In this document: positions 32,040 through 42,696 of the stretch, piece by piece | How positions within the stretch are numbered: position 1 is the first letter of the stretch | How the letters are laid out: each line of letters starts with the position of its first letter | From: Gnetum montanum | Lineage: Eukaryota > Streptophyta > Gnetopsida > Gnetales > Gnetaceae | Length of the DNA: 64,000 bases | Direction: 5' to 3' | Assembly (NCBI GenBank): GCA_015680685.1 | Contig: MNCI01026213.1 | Location: forward strand, 181,075 to 245,074 | Notes under the pieces: generated by a model | Told to the model about the DNA's origin: nothing | What the model saw: the letters and a program-made list of their open reading frames with translations, nothing else | Databases searched by the model: none | Program-made: the position numbers and the translations under genes

Positions 32040-33260
32040 CTAGGGTTACTTTTTCAGACGTTGCACAACGTAAGGATCAACGTCACCAACTTTTGGAGCC
32101 CTGAAACTAAGTTAAAACAGGATGAAATCAAGCACAAGGACCCTCCATGACCTTCACCAAGGACCCTAGCAACTCCCAGCCTCTAGATAATCAAAATTTG
32201 GGCCTTAAATATGTCATTTTGGCTTGATGACACTGGGGTTACATTTTTAGATGCTGCATAGTGTAAGGATCAGCGTCATCAACTTTTGGAGCCCGAAACT
32301 GAGTTAAAACAGGCCGAAATTAAGCACAAGGATCCCCCATGATATTCACCAAGCCCCCAGTAGCTCTTAGCCTCCAGAAAATCAAAATTTAGGCCTCAAA
32401 TATGCCATTTTAACTTGGTGACGTTGGGGTTACTTTTTCAGACGTTGCACAATGTAAGGATCAGCATCACCAAATTTTATAGACCCGAACCTGAGTTAAA
32501 ACAGGCTGAAATTAAGCACAAGGACCCCACATGACCTTCAACAAGGCCTCTAGTAGCTTTGAGCCTCTAGAAAATCAAAATTTGGGCCTCAAATATGCCA
32601 TTTTGACTCGGTGACGTTGGGTTACTTTTTCAGATGCTGCATAGAGTAAGGATCAACATCACCAACTTTTGGAGCCATGCAACTAAGTCAAAATAAGCTA
32701 AAATTGAGCACAAGGACCCCACATGACCTTCACCAAGGCCCCCAGTAGCTCCTAGCCTCCAGAAAAGTAAAATTTGGATCTCAAATATGCCATTTTGACT
32801 TGGTGACGTTGGGGTTTTCAGACACTACACAGCGTAAGCACAGCGAAACCAAGCAAAACCAGGTTAAAACAAGCAGTTTTAGGTAGCATCTTCGACACTG
32901 GAGAAACCCACAGGGACCAGTAGCACTTGTACCTATTTATAGGCATCAGAAACTCCAAATTTGAGCTTCAAATGTGCCATTTTGGCTTGGTGACATTGGG
33001 GTTGCTTTTTCAGATGTTGAACAACGTAAGGATCAGCATCACCAAGTTTTGGAGCCTCGAAACTAAGTCAAAACAAGCTGAAATTGAGCACAAGGACCCC
33101 CCATGACCATCACCAAGGCCACCAATACCTCCCAGGCTCTAGAAAATCAAAATTGGGGCCTTAAATGAGGTATTTTCACTTGGTGATGTTGGGGTTACTT
33201 TTTCAAACGCTACACAACGTAATGCCCAGCGTCATCAACCAAAACAAGGTGAAAAAGACA
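32040..33260. repeat. Tandem repeat, about 190-bp unit, seven copies
   Basis: The word GGGGTTACTTTTTCAGACG(T/C)TGCACA...GTAAGGATCAGC begins copies near 32043, 32224, 32422, 32610, 32805, 32996 and 33189. Each is followed by CACCAACTTTTGGAGCC, ACTAAGT(T/C)AAAAC, AAGCACAAGGACCC and GCCTC(C/T)AGAAAATCAAAATTTG. Confidence 0.9.
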
Positions 33261-33548
33261 TCCAAATTAGCCCAAATTTTGTAAACAAAACCCTCATGAC
33301 CCATGGCATGTAGATCCACTCTGAAAATGGGTCTCATAGGTTAAAAATAGGTTCAAAATGAACTATTTTCAAGTCATACGTTGTTAGTCATGCTGGCATG
33401 CTTCTAGTAGCATAAACCCAACGCAAACACTTTCATACGCTGGACATCGGACGCTGACGCCAAAATAGGCTGCACACACATTAGAGCTAGATCCATGCAT
33501 GCTAGAGGCTTTGGTAGAACAAAAATAGCATAGAACTACAAATCTAGA

Positions 33549-33630
33549 GGTCATACATGTAGATCCGAAGGCCACACATGCAAATCCGGAGGCCATACAT
33601 GCAGATCCAGAGGCCAGACACCGAGATCCA
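33549..33630. repeat. Short tandem repeat, 20-bp unit, four copies
   Basis: Units of the form GGCCATACATGCAGATCC(A/G)GA (variants CACACATGCAAATCC, CATACATGTAGATCC) inside the inserted LTR. Confidence 0.85.
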
Positions 33631-34420
33631 TGCTTGTACATTAACATTTGTTTTATTTTTCACATTTTTCTCAGTGTTTCAAGTTCTTATGCTAGGCATT
33701 ATGCATGCCAGCATAAGAGATCTTGGATGCTGCACTGTACATTGTAACATTTCGTGCATCCAGTCAATGCACACACTTGTCACCTAATCCGAATTTTTCC
33801 CACCCCGCATCCACTGATCTTCTCCTAGATCTGAATCTCATGCCCAAGATACTATAAATCCCCTATTTTTCCACTAGATCAAGGTTCAGAAAATTGGAAT
33901 CTCATAGACTTGGGAAATCTGGACATCAATCTCATATGCTGGGCTTGATACAGACTTGGATGCTGTACACCTGCAATCCAAAACCTACATCTTCCCAGCA
34001 TCTATTCTCATCCATCGAGGCTAAACATCTACCTTGCGACCACTTCGCAACTGCATTTTGACCGGTACACATTTTAATTATTTATCAATACAAACAATTT
34101 GCATTATTTCCTAGATTCTTATGGTTTACATTATTTTTCCAATTCACATTTTTCCTATTTTAATTGTTTAAACAATTTACATTCGTTTCCATTTGTTTAC
34201 ATTTGATTTTGCATTTGTTTACGTATAACCCAATGCATCGCAATTGCGTACATTTAGGGAAGTCCTAGTTTGATCCACATGCAGACCATTCAAGGCACTC
34301 TGCCTTTGTTGATTTCCAGCTTGCCCTCAGGGCAAGGCATGGTCTTACTGTTTCATCCGTAGATCTCTCGGTGTCCGTTCATTCCAGCCTCTCACCGATA
34401 ATTTCGGATGGTACACACAA

Positions 34421-35655
34421 AACACATGATAGAATGGTATAATGACGTAAAAGGGTACTTTCTAAGAGGCAAACCTCCACAACACTTGACAAGTGCTCAA
34501 AAAGATGTTGTTCGGAAATGTTCCTGGCAATATGCGTTAATAGGAGACACCTTGTGTTGCAAATCCTATGAAGGAATTTTGCTGATGTGCATTGGTGGCA
34601 TTGACGGTCAAACAATAGTAGAACAAGTTCACAAAGGAATTTTTGAAGGGCACATAGCACTTGAAGCAATGGCAACAAAGATTAGGTGCTTAGGCTATTA
34701 CTAGCCACATATGGAATACGATTGCATCTCCAAGGTTAGAACATGTGACATTTTCCAAAAGCATGGTAATCTAATACACGTGCCACCTAATGAGCTGCAT
34801 ACAATAGAAATGACATGGCAATTCCAAAAATGAGGATTAAACTTAATTAGACCAATAACTCCATCATCCTCTGCAGGACATAACTTCATTATCACTACAA
34901 CTAAATATTTTGCAAAGTGGGTGGAAGCTATTCCCCTTAGGAAGACCACATCAAAACACATTTGCACTTTCATAATAGAAAATATTATGACTCGTTTTGG
35001 TATTCCAATGACCATCGTTACTGACAATGGGCCACAGTTTAGCAGTGTAGATACTAAAAGCTTTTGTGAAAGCCTAGGTATTAAATATGCATTTTCATCA
35101 CCTTACTACCCACCGAGTAATGGTCAAGTGGAGGCTACAAACAAAATGGTCATCATGGTGCTCAAAAAGATGCTAAGTCAGAGCAATAAATGATGGCATG
35201 AACAATTAGTCTATGCATTGTGGACATACAAAATGATACATTGAACATCTATAGGTAAAACTCCATATAGTCTTGTATACAGATCTAAAGCTATTTTACC
35301 TTTATAATTACAGGTTCCCTCAATGGAAATAGCTCTTTTGGGCCTTCTCGATGAAATTCAAAACAATGAACTACGCATTGTTGACCTTGATTCAATAGAA
35401 GAAGAATGTGTGTGAATGATTGATCAAATAGAATTGTACCAAAAACAACAGAGGCAAAGGCACAAACACGATCTCCATAAACACCCGATCAAAAAAGGAG
35501 ATCTAGTCCTTAAGGCCACTCGTGAACATCCAGAAAAATTCTCAGCCAATTGGGGAGGGCCTTACCTGTTCACAAAAGCATACAATAATGGAGCATTCAA
35601 ACATGTTAACATGGACGGGAACAAGTTTGCTAATCCCACGAATCATTTTACCTGA
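34421..35655 (+). pseudogene. Element E integrase and C-terminal domain
   Basis: Starts with MIEWYNDVKGYFLRGKPP and the long spacer LIGDTLCCKS, then the zinc-binding region HKGIFEGHIA...RTCDIFQKHGN (H-H-C-C, second Cys group partly decayed). The core has TKYFAKWVEAIPL, FGIPMTIVTDNGPQF (catalytic Asp) and YYPPSNGQVEATNK (catalytic Glu). The first catalytic Asp region near 34815 is damaged. The C-terminal part has KHPIKKGDLVLKATREHPEKFSANWGGPYL, the GPF/Y module. Stops at 35191 and 35413 and several others show decay. It would insert element DNA into nuclear chromatin. Confidence 0.85.
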
Positions 35656-35681
35656 AACGATGCTATGTCTGACAAACTTGA

Positions 35682-36045
35682 GCCATAGAAAAGTTCTGGA
35701 ATCATGATTTAAAACTGATACCATAGAAAAGTCCTGGCATCATGACTTAAAACTGATACCATAGAACGGTCCTAGTGTCATGACTTAAAACTTATATCAC
35801 AGAAAAGTCTTGCCATCATGACTTAAAACTAATACCATAGAAAAGTCCTAGCATCATGACTTAAAACTGATACCACAGAATGGTCCTAGCATCATGACGT
35901 AAAACTAATACCACATAATAGTCCTGGCATCATGACTAAAAACTAATACCACAAAATAATCCTGACATCATGACTTAAAACTGATATCACAAAACAATCC
36001 TAGAGTCATGACAATAAATTGACACCACAGAGATCTGTCCAGTAC
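35682..36045. repeat. Tandem repeat, 38-bp unit, nine to ten copies
   Basis: Unit ACCATAGAAAAGTCCTGGCA followed by TCATGACTTAAAACTGAT, repeated head to tail with few indels. The core ATGACTTAAAACT matches the core of the repeats beside gene D. Diverged single units (ACTATGACTATAAACTAG and similar) go on to about 36250. Confidence 0.95.
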
Positions 36046-37286
36046 GATGCTAAACTACCATATCTATCCCCCATGACATGAAACTAGCATTCAGAGTCCA
36101 CTAAGACTATAAACTAGTTTGCCTCTTCACAGTCCACTATGACTATAAATTAGTAATGTACTGTTTGTCAAGACACTAAAATAGCACCATCCAAAGGGTT
36201 ATGATGTAAAACTAATCCATAATAGTTTGCTAATACTATAAACTAGCGACATCATCGACGACCAAGAAAAACTTGAAAAGATGTGTTGCTACAATTGGCT
36301 ATTCATGTTCATGTTCCACAAAGACTTGCTGCATAAATTTTCTCATGGATCTTAATGAAGTTGATGCTATTCATGATTCTATGTTCTTTGAAATTGCACA
36401 CAGTGACTCCATTCCCATGTTTAAAGTGCTTAGTTAACTATTTCACTTGTGTTTTTCTTGTCTTCTTGGANCCCCTAGATACATTGTCTCCTACTCACCT
36501 CAAAACCCTTGATACACTATTGCACACTATGACTCTTTAAGTAGTTGCAACGCAAAACATAGTGTACGACGCATGAAATAAAATGCAAGTGCTCAAACAT
36601 GAGCACAACACTAAAAGTAAGCTCTTTCAAAAAGACCAAAGAGAAAAAGAAAAGTAAAAGTAAAAGAAAGACAAAATAAAGCAAAAACAAAAAAGAAGAA
36701 GAAACAAACAAGAAAATACAAAAAGAAAAGAATAAAATGAACAAAGGGTAAAATGCACAGAAAAGGTCTTCATGACCCCGTTGACATCATAAACAAAAGA
36801 CTATTAGCTATTCTCATGCAAGCCCTAGGTGAGAAGGTAATTGTCTTGAAAAACAGTTACGCTCATGTCTCAAACAAATCATGTTGCACATCATTGCGTG
36901 GCTTTGGCTATTTACAATGGGCCCCGTAAACACTCTTTATGAGTCCCATTTCTCCAAAGAACACACTTCCTATTTCTTGGCCCCGAGTCTACTGAACACT
37001 GGCTATAGACAAGGACCAAAGATATAGCTCATTCGCGTGAGAGCATTTCTCTCCCACAATCCCAACAGCAATCATAACCACTGATCGACTCATGACTTCC
37101 CCCGATTACAATCCCTTGCATCTTGAACTACATTCCCTCAATCCCATGTACTTTTGAAAATGGTGCCATGACATCCAGCCAAGGGCTAATGGTTAATGCT
37201 TGATGCTTGTTTGTTCATGGTGTTTTGCGCTTCTTTGTCGACATCTCTCAGGTGGATTCCTCTAGACGTCAACAAAGAGGGGCCAA
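36046..37286 (+). other. Element E 3' non-coding region and polypurine tract
   Basis: No coding content. 36600-36735 is a purine-rich low-complexity run. One ambiguous base lies at 36471. The polypurine tract CAACAAAGAGGGGCCAA (37270-37286) stands directly before the 3' LTR start TGAAATACC, as needed for plus-strand priming. Confidence 0.75.
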
Positions 37287-38995
37287 TGAAATACCACTAA
37301 TTTCAGCCTAACACTTTGAAACAAGAACAACCCACACTTGAGCTTTTGGAGGCAAAATATTTGAGCTTGTCCTGGACACACATGTAGGCTTGTCCTAGAA
37401 CTCATGCTGGATTGCAAATTTTCTCACTCACGCTGCAGGTCATGCTACAAGTCACGCTATGGCGTGAGTCTAGCATGACCAACTTTCAGAGCCTTAAAAC
37501 TAAGTCAAAATGACTCGATTTCAAGGGTGCAAGTCATCTTCAATGTCCACTATTGACAACTATGGATCCCAACCTTCAAAATGTCAAATTTTAGCTAAAA
37601 ATTGTAGATTTTCAGAAGATTTTTTGGAGTCACACTGCAAGTCATGCTGCAGGTTACACTGCAGCGTAAGTCCAGCGTGAAAAACTCTAGGAGCCTCCAA
37701 ACCAAGTCGAAATGATCCAACTTCTAGGGTGAAAATCATCCTCAGAGCTCATGATCGACAACCTCTAGTCCCAGCTTTAGAATTCCAAAATTTAGAATGT
37801 CAGATTTCAGCTCAAAATTTCAAGTTTTGGGAAGTTTCTTGAAGTCATGCTGCAAGTCACGCTGCAGCATGAGTCCAATGTGACCTATCCAAAATATCTC
37901 CAAATCATATACATTCAAGTTCAAATTCCATATTTTAGATCACTCTCAGGGTTAAAAAGATTTAGGAAAATAGTTAGATTCAAGGAACAGGCTTCAGAAA
38001 TCAAAATTTTGTGTCCAATGTCTCATTTTACCTCACTTAGGCTAAGGTCACGCTGAGGACATGCCCAGTGTGAGTGCAAGTAGAAACACCTCAAAAAGCC
38101 ACGGAACCACCCAAATTGACATCCTATAGTAGTCAAATCAAAGATCTAGAAGCTTCAAGTGAGCCAAAGCCAATTTCTCTTGTTCTACATCATCATTTCA
38201 ATGTAAATTTTCATTTGTGGACATGCCAAGCCCTCATGTTTTAAATTGTATGTGCTTCTATGGGTTTGAGTAAGCCACATGTTATAAGATACAATGCACC
38301 TAGTCTAGAACATAGCTTACCCACACATGTCCAACTCACATACAGCTGTCTATTGGACATGTGTCACTTGATCTGCCTTTCATCTCATCTTCAAGCTGTT
38401 GATTCCATTCTTGAATTTTGCACCCGAGCCTGACCCAGCCCTATAAATACCCTGTCAATTCACATAAACGGGGTTGGCAATTTTGAAGGTTGACAACTTA
38501 GGGAACTCAACCCAACAATCCTTGGGTGCTCAGCACACTTGACTCTTAGCATCCAAGCACTTCTAAGACACATCACATCACATCACCCGGGGCTTGGCGC
38601 TTAACCTGTCATCCACACATGCAGCTACACTTTGACCGATGCACATCTTTTCTATGTAATACAATATAGTTTGTTTTTCCAGCCATTATTCTATTTACTC
38701 CATTTTACATTCATTTTACATTTCATTTACAATACTAGTTCTGCCTGCATTTCTGTTTACATTTCATACTTTCTATTTACATTTTAAAACATCAGTTACA
38801 ATAACCCCAATGCAAGCCATAGTTTATGCTCTGGGATGTCCTTGGTTGATTTTCGTGCAGACCATCCAAGGTACTCTACCTTCGTTTACTTTTCCAGCTT
38901 GCCTTCGAGTGAAGGTAGTGTCAGCTGTGTTTGCCTAACAATATTTTGGTGTTTAGTTTCCTTCCAGCCTCACACTGACGATTTAGGTCAGTACA
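37287..38995 (+). mobile_element. Element E 3' LTR
   Basis: 1709 bp, preceded by the polypurine tract and followed by the TCATT duplication. It aligns with the 5' LTR over its whole length (1709 against 1711 bp) with many single-base differences, mostly transitions, so the insertion is old. A TATA-like CCCTATAAATA lies near 38441. Confidence 0.9.
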
Positions 38996-39000
38996 TCATT
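38996..39000. repeat. Element E target-site duplication, right copy (TCATT)
   Basis: TCATT directly after the 3' LTR end GTACA; matches the left copy. Confidence 0.9.
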
Positions 39001-40032
39001 GCTCTTGTTCGCTCAAGAGCTATTCTCAAATTTGATGTAGATGCTCAAGGACGACGTGGGCCTTTGATGTTGTCTCCTAAGTGGGTGGTGGTGGCGGGAG
39101 CTCCTTTTCTTGAGTGGTTGTTGGCATATTATCTTTCATGATTTCTACCCATGAGGCCAATGGAGCATACCTAAGAGTATCATTAGAATAGCAAACAATG
39201 CTTGCCCTTTTGCAAAGTTTTTTGATGAGGCATGAAAAGGGTAGGGTCTTCCTTCCATGTTTGTTCTCCTTAAACCACTTCTTGATTTTCAAATAAATTA
39301 GCTATGGAAGATTAATGGGAAATTTCCCACTTAGAGCAATGCATGCTTGAGCAGAAAAAGTAATCATCTTGCTTGGCCTCATCATTAGATTGATGTTATA
39401 GGCCATAATCTTGAAATAAATTTTCTTCACTGGTGTGAGTGCACCATACTCCTTATGGTCCACCTCGTAGCATCACTAGGTCCATTTTCTTTTTGCCTTA
39501 CGATTGCCTTTTATTGATATCTCTACCAACTATGTTCTAATGTCTAGCAACCCTAGTGCCTATGTAATTACTTCCACCAAGTAGGACACATGAATGTCCT
39601 TAATTTTTACAATGGACCTTGGCCTTCAGTTATTCCCCACTAGACATGATGACTGGCCACATGGGAGAGGCTTACAATTGTGTCTTGACATCCTCTATAT
39701 CTTTTTCCAAAAATAGCCCAAAGTTTATCTCTTGAAGAACTAATCTTTGAATTTCCCAGGACTTGATGATGTCTAGGCAAGCTTGAGTTAGAGTGACCTC
39801 AAGCCTTGACATGGGTCTAGGCACTTCTCTTTGTTGAGATTATTCTGTAGGCACTTCTTCCTTTAAAATTTTTCAAACAGATTCCACTTCAGGCTCCACA
39901 TGAAGATATCCCATTACATGGATAACCTCTTGTTGTTCTTGGCCTTCTTCCTGCTAGCCCTTTCTAACTCTAGGTCACTTCTCCCATGGTTGTAAAGGTT
40001 TTCCTTCTTGTGGACATTTTTTTAGGTGCCAT
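39001..40032 (-). pseudogene. Element J accessory gene, N-terminal part (interrupted by element E)
   Basis: Starts at the ATG 40032-40030 (MAPKKMSTRR), chosen because a splice acceptor TGTGATTATAG abuts it, as in the BC copy (TGTGATTGCAG then ATGGCC). A basic, then glutamate-rich, N-terminus follows. The conserved middle block at 39292-39077 reads KWFKENKHGRKTLPFSCLIKKLCKRASIVCYSNDTLR, matching RKKGKMALPFPFLIKKLCQRAGI and YTNDVLRKS in BC. It then has PPPPP and continues beyond the E insertion at 17943. The LPF-x-L-I-x-x-L-C-x-R-A block resembles plant proteins annotated as 'putative plant transposon protein' in Athila-type elements (from memory of that family). Many stops. Confidence 0.75.
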
Positions 40033-40511
40033 CTATAATCACAATAAGACCAGGGATTAGCAATCATTGTGTAACCTTAAAACAATTGGGATACGTTAAC
40101 TCTTGAGGGTAGTTACACTTGGCTAAGTTGTAATTACGGTTAATTTAATTAACTCAATTATTATTTTTATTTATGCATTATCATTGATAAATCATCTTAG
40201 AGGTTGTTGGAAGGGTTAATTGTTGAAAGAATTTATAATTTTATGTTGTTAAGGTTACTAACCATTTGAGGGAGTTACAATTTTTTTTTTTTTGAAATTT
40301 TCATTGAAAACCTTAAGGTTTGTAACCTCCACGATAAATATCTTACCTTTTGTAAGTGTAGGAGCAAAAAATGGAGTTATTTGGACACACGGTTTGAAAC
40401 TTATGGGCCTTGAAAGGTTTTGGGCTCTAAAAAATTGCAAAAATTCCCCATGTGTTATGAGAAAATTGCAAAAAATTTGAAAGTATCAAGTTGTATATTT
40501 AGCAATTTTGC
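40033..40511 (-). other. Element J accessory-gene leader with 3' splice site at 40033
   Basis: Non-coding on the minus strand. It ends ...TTATTGTGATTATAG directly at the ATG, an acceptor with a pyrimidine-rich approach. ACAACTTAGCCAA at about 40120-40132 is shared with the matching leader of element A (50367-50379). An A13 run lies at about 40277-40293 (plus strand T). The 5' splice site is not identified. Confidence 0.6.
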
Positions 40512-40565
40512 ACTGTGTCTACGAGGCCTTTTCAATGTGGTTGGCTACATCAATTAGGTCTCATC
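40512..40565 (-). promoter_or_regulatory. Palindromic segment shared with the element J LTR U3
   Basis: On the plus strand CTGTGTCTACGAGGCC (40512-40527) and GGTTGGCTACATC, then ATTAGGTCTCATCAATG (40539-40563). The J LTR U3 (minus strand, 15915-15830) holds GGTTGGCTGCATC and CTGTGTCTACAAGGCC with AGGCCT palindromes. Here the two words occur on the opposite strand relative to the element. Whether it is a promoter-like control segment or an LTR scrap is open. Confidence 0.5.
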
Positions 40566-41651
40566 AATGCAACTATTTACCACCATTGACTTTGATCAAA
40601 CTTTCAAAATACAAGGAATTTTTCAATGAAATTAAGGTTAAATGAAAGCTTAGAAGACTAAGAATAGCATGAAATCATGAAAAGAGAATATTGAAGTTTA
40701 TAAATTTGAAAAAAATGGAGAAATTTTGATTTGATGGATGAATGCAATGAAAGATTGAGTGCCATGAAATTTACACAATGGAAAATACAAAATATAAGAT
40801 TGTAGAAATGTTAAAGGTAAGGAATCTTAACTATTCAAGCCAAAAGCTATGCAAGTGGGTCCTCCCCGTAGCAGGATCATGCCCTTTTTTCCCTTGCATA
40901 ACCTCAACTAACGAGTCCATGGGTCCCATAGTCAATTTAATGATCATGACAATTTAAGGACTAATCAGAAAGAATCCTAACATGTTAGACTAAGACATAG
41001 ACAAAAACATAGAACCTAGTAGTTAGGTGAATTATGGAAACATGAATGGATGATAGAGAAGGTGGAATGGAGTTCCAAATTGAGGTCATAAGAAGTTCCT
41101 TGTGAATTTTGTGGTTAAAATGACTTGATAAGTTCCATCCTTAGTCCAAACCAAAACCATCCACTTTTAGTGACTTCACATTTCCACTCTAAGATTGATC
41201 CACCCACTCAAGATACAAGAGTACTTCCACAAAATAACCACTATTTCACAAAGAGGAGAAAGGAGAAGTAGGAAGTAAGAGAGAGAGGGCCTTAGTTAGA
41301 GGGGATTATTAGGCATAGGTGCATGTCGTTCAAGTCCCATAACCAGTGCTTGTACCCCTTTTATTTATTCAAGTGGAGTGCTTTCAATTCCTATTGTGTT
41401 TTCTTTTTTCTTTTAGAAATGGAAACCACACCATATAAGGACTTATCCTTGTCGATGGGGTGTGCTTTGAATTTCCATCATTTTGTTTTTTTTTTCTTCT
41501 TTTTTAAATGATAGCAATCACACCATGCAACGGTGTTATTTTTCTTCCTATAATTGGGTGGTATGGAATTGTAAGAAGTTTATAAAAAACACGAAACCAC
41601 TCAAGCAAGAAGAAGAGTAGAAAGAGTATTGAGTCCCCTTGAAGTTACACC
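40566..41651 (-). other. Element J 3' non-coding region, distal half
   Basis: No genes. The minus strand aligns in patches to the 3' non-coding region of element A: GGGGAGGACCCACTTGCAT (about 40853-40871) with A near 50064, CTCTAACTAAGGCCC (about 41282-41300) with A near 49621, and GTAACTTCAAGGGGA (about 41634-41649) with A near 49354. The other half continues at 51561, on the far side of element A. Confidence 0.7.
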
Positions 41652-42626
41652 TGATGAGAGTAGTTACTCTAGTGGTCACTATAGTAGTTATTCTAATTAT
41701 TACAGTGGTTACTCTAGCAGTTACTTTAATTATTAGAGTGGTTACTCTAGAGATTACTCTAGAAGTTACTCTAATTATTAGAGTGGTTACTCTAGCAATT
41801 ACTTTAACAGTTATTCTAATTATTAGAGTGATTACTCTAATTATTAGAGTAGTTATTCCAAAGCCTATAAATACAATGCTCAGGCACATAATTGGGAAGA
41901 AGTATTTTAGCAGTCAAGTAGTGAAACTCTTGTAGTCTGTTTGAAAGTTAGAGTATTTTCCAAGTGCCCACAGTAGGAGGTCTAAGTGTGGATAGATCTT
42001 TTTTTAAGCATTGATGTACCTAAGCACACCATTATGTTGGAAATAAATACGAGCTCTTTGATTCATCCTTGCAACACTTGAGATTTTTTTTCTTACATAT
42101 TTATTTTATTTTATTTTCTTATGCATTTATTTTATTTTATGCACTTTACATTTATGTTATTAGCACAGAAATTCATTTTGATCAATTAAGAAAATTGTTA
42201 AATTACATAACCACAACCACTTCGAGCATGTATGTAATGGTTGGTAACCCAGTAATGATTATCATTTGGTAATCCTAGCAGTGTTGCACTAGTTCAGGAT
42301 GTGTACAAAAAGTGGGAAAAGATGCTGGTATTAGGATTAGTTAGAACTTAGTTAATCAGTAGTTAAGTTAAATTACTCACTTAGTTACCTCTCTCCTTCC
42401 CTACTAGCATAGGACATAAAAACATAAAAGCTATAAAAATCATATCCCTTAAGCTTACTTAACCATACAATCATGACATATAGGTAAGCTTGGGAAGACA
42501 ATGATCAACTAACCCATCCTTGTTCCACAAGGGCACATAAGCACTTAGTCCTTGGAATTCAACTAGATTGTGCGTGAAATGCTCATATTCGTATGGTTGA
42601 ACGTAGGGGTACCTTGCCACTCATCA
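41652..42626 (+). mobile_element. Element A 5' LTR
   Basis: 975 bp, TGATGAGAG ... CTTGCCACTCATCA. U3 (41655-41860) is a cluster of GTTACTCTA / CTCTAATTATTAGAG repeats with palindromic character. CCTATAAATACA at about 41864 is the TATA-like box and AATAAATA near 42040 is a polyadenylation-like signal. The end GGGGTACCTTGCCACTCATCA is shared with all LTRs of this family in the window. Confidence 0.9.
41655..41860. repeat. U3 palindromic minisatellite of element A
   Basis: Repeated AGTGGTTACTCTAG, CTCTAATTATTAGAG and CAGTTACTTTAATTATT units, about 15-45 bp periods mixed. It probably also lies in the 3' LTR gap. Confidence 0.85.
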
Positions 42627-42627
42627 C

Positions 42628-42645
42628 TGGCGCTGTTGTCAAGGA
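42628..42645 (+). promoter_or_regulatory. Element A primer-binding site, tRNA-Asp type
   Basis: TGGCGCTGTTGTCAAGGA, one base after the LTR end. It differs from the Athila-type TGGCGCCGTTGCCGGGGA at four positions, all transitions, two of them at CpG-type places. Confidence 0.85.
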
Positions 42646-42696
42646 CTTAGTTTTTTGTGTGCTAACTAGAACATAGGAAATTATTCACATCATTGG

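Larger units (their letters stand above)
31935..34415 (+). mobile_element. LTR of an E-related family inserted in element E (left edge approximate)
   Basis: The right end is clear: GCAGACCATTCAAGGCACTCTGCC...GATGGTACA mirrors the last 170 bp of the element E LTR, ending at 34415, after which integrase coding resumes. The interior holds seven tandem copies of a roughly 190-bp unit and a TATA-like ACTATAAATC at about 33850. The left edge lies between about 31880 and 31940. CACAA occurs at 31930-31934 and right after the end at 34416-34420, a possible target duplication, but the base pair after the left CACAA is TT and not TG. No internal domains are present, so it behaves as a solo LTR. Confidence 0.65.
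17944..38995 (+). mobile_element. Element E: 21-kb Tat-like Ty3/gypsy retrotransposon with both LTRs and target duplication
   Basis: Two LTRs (17944-19654 and 37287-38995) in the same orientation start TGAAA(C/T)ACCACTAATTT and end GTACA. The 5 bp before and after are both TCATT (17939-17943, 38996-39000), a perfect target duplication. Inside are a PBS-like site, gag, protease, RT, RNase H, second RNase H, integrase and a polypurine tract, in Tat order. Two long segments interrupt this: an antisense spliced gene (D) between protease and RT, and an LTR inserted between the second RNase H and integrase. It lies inside the accessory gene of element J. All sense-strand genes have stops or shifts. 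Confidence 0.9.

Noticed and set aside
33384-33647. Cys-rich minus-strand frame with CLASGSACMASGF repeats
   Set aside because: Arises from the 20-bp GGCCATACATGCAGATCC tandem in the inserted LTR.
36517-36744. Phe/Leu-rich minus-strand frame resembling a membrane protein
   Set aside because: Reverse of a purine-rich low-complexity run in the element E 3' non-coding region.
41548-41889. A 113-residue minus-strand frame with repeated RVTTLIIRVT units
   Set aside because: It is the TTACTCTA/TAATTATTAGAG minisatellite of the element A U3 read in one frame, not a protein gene.
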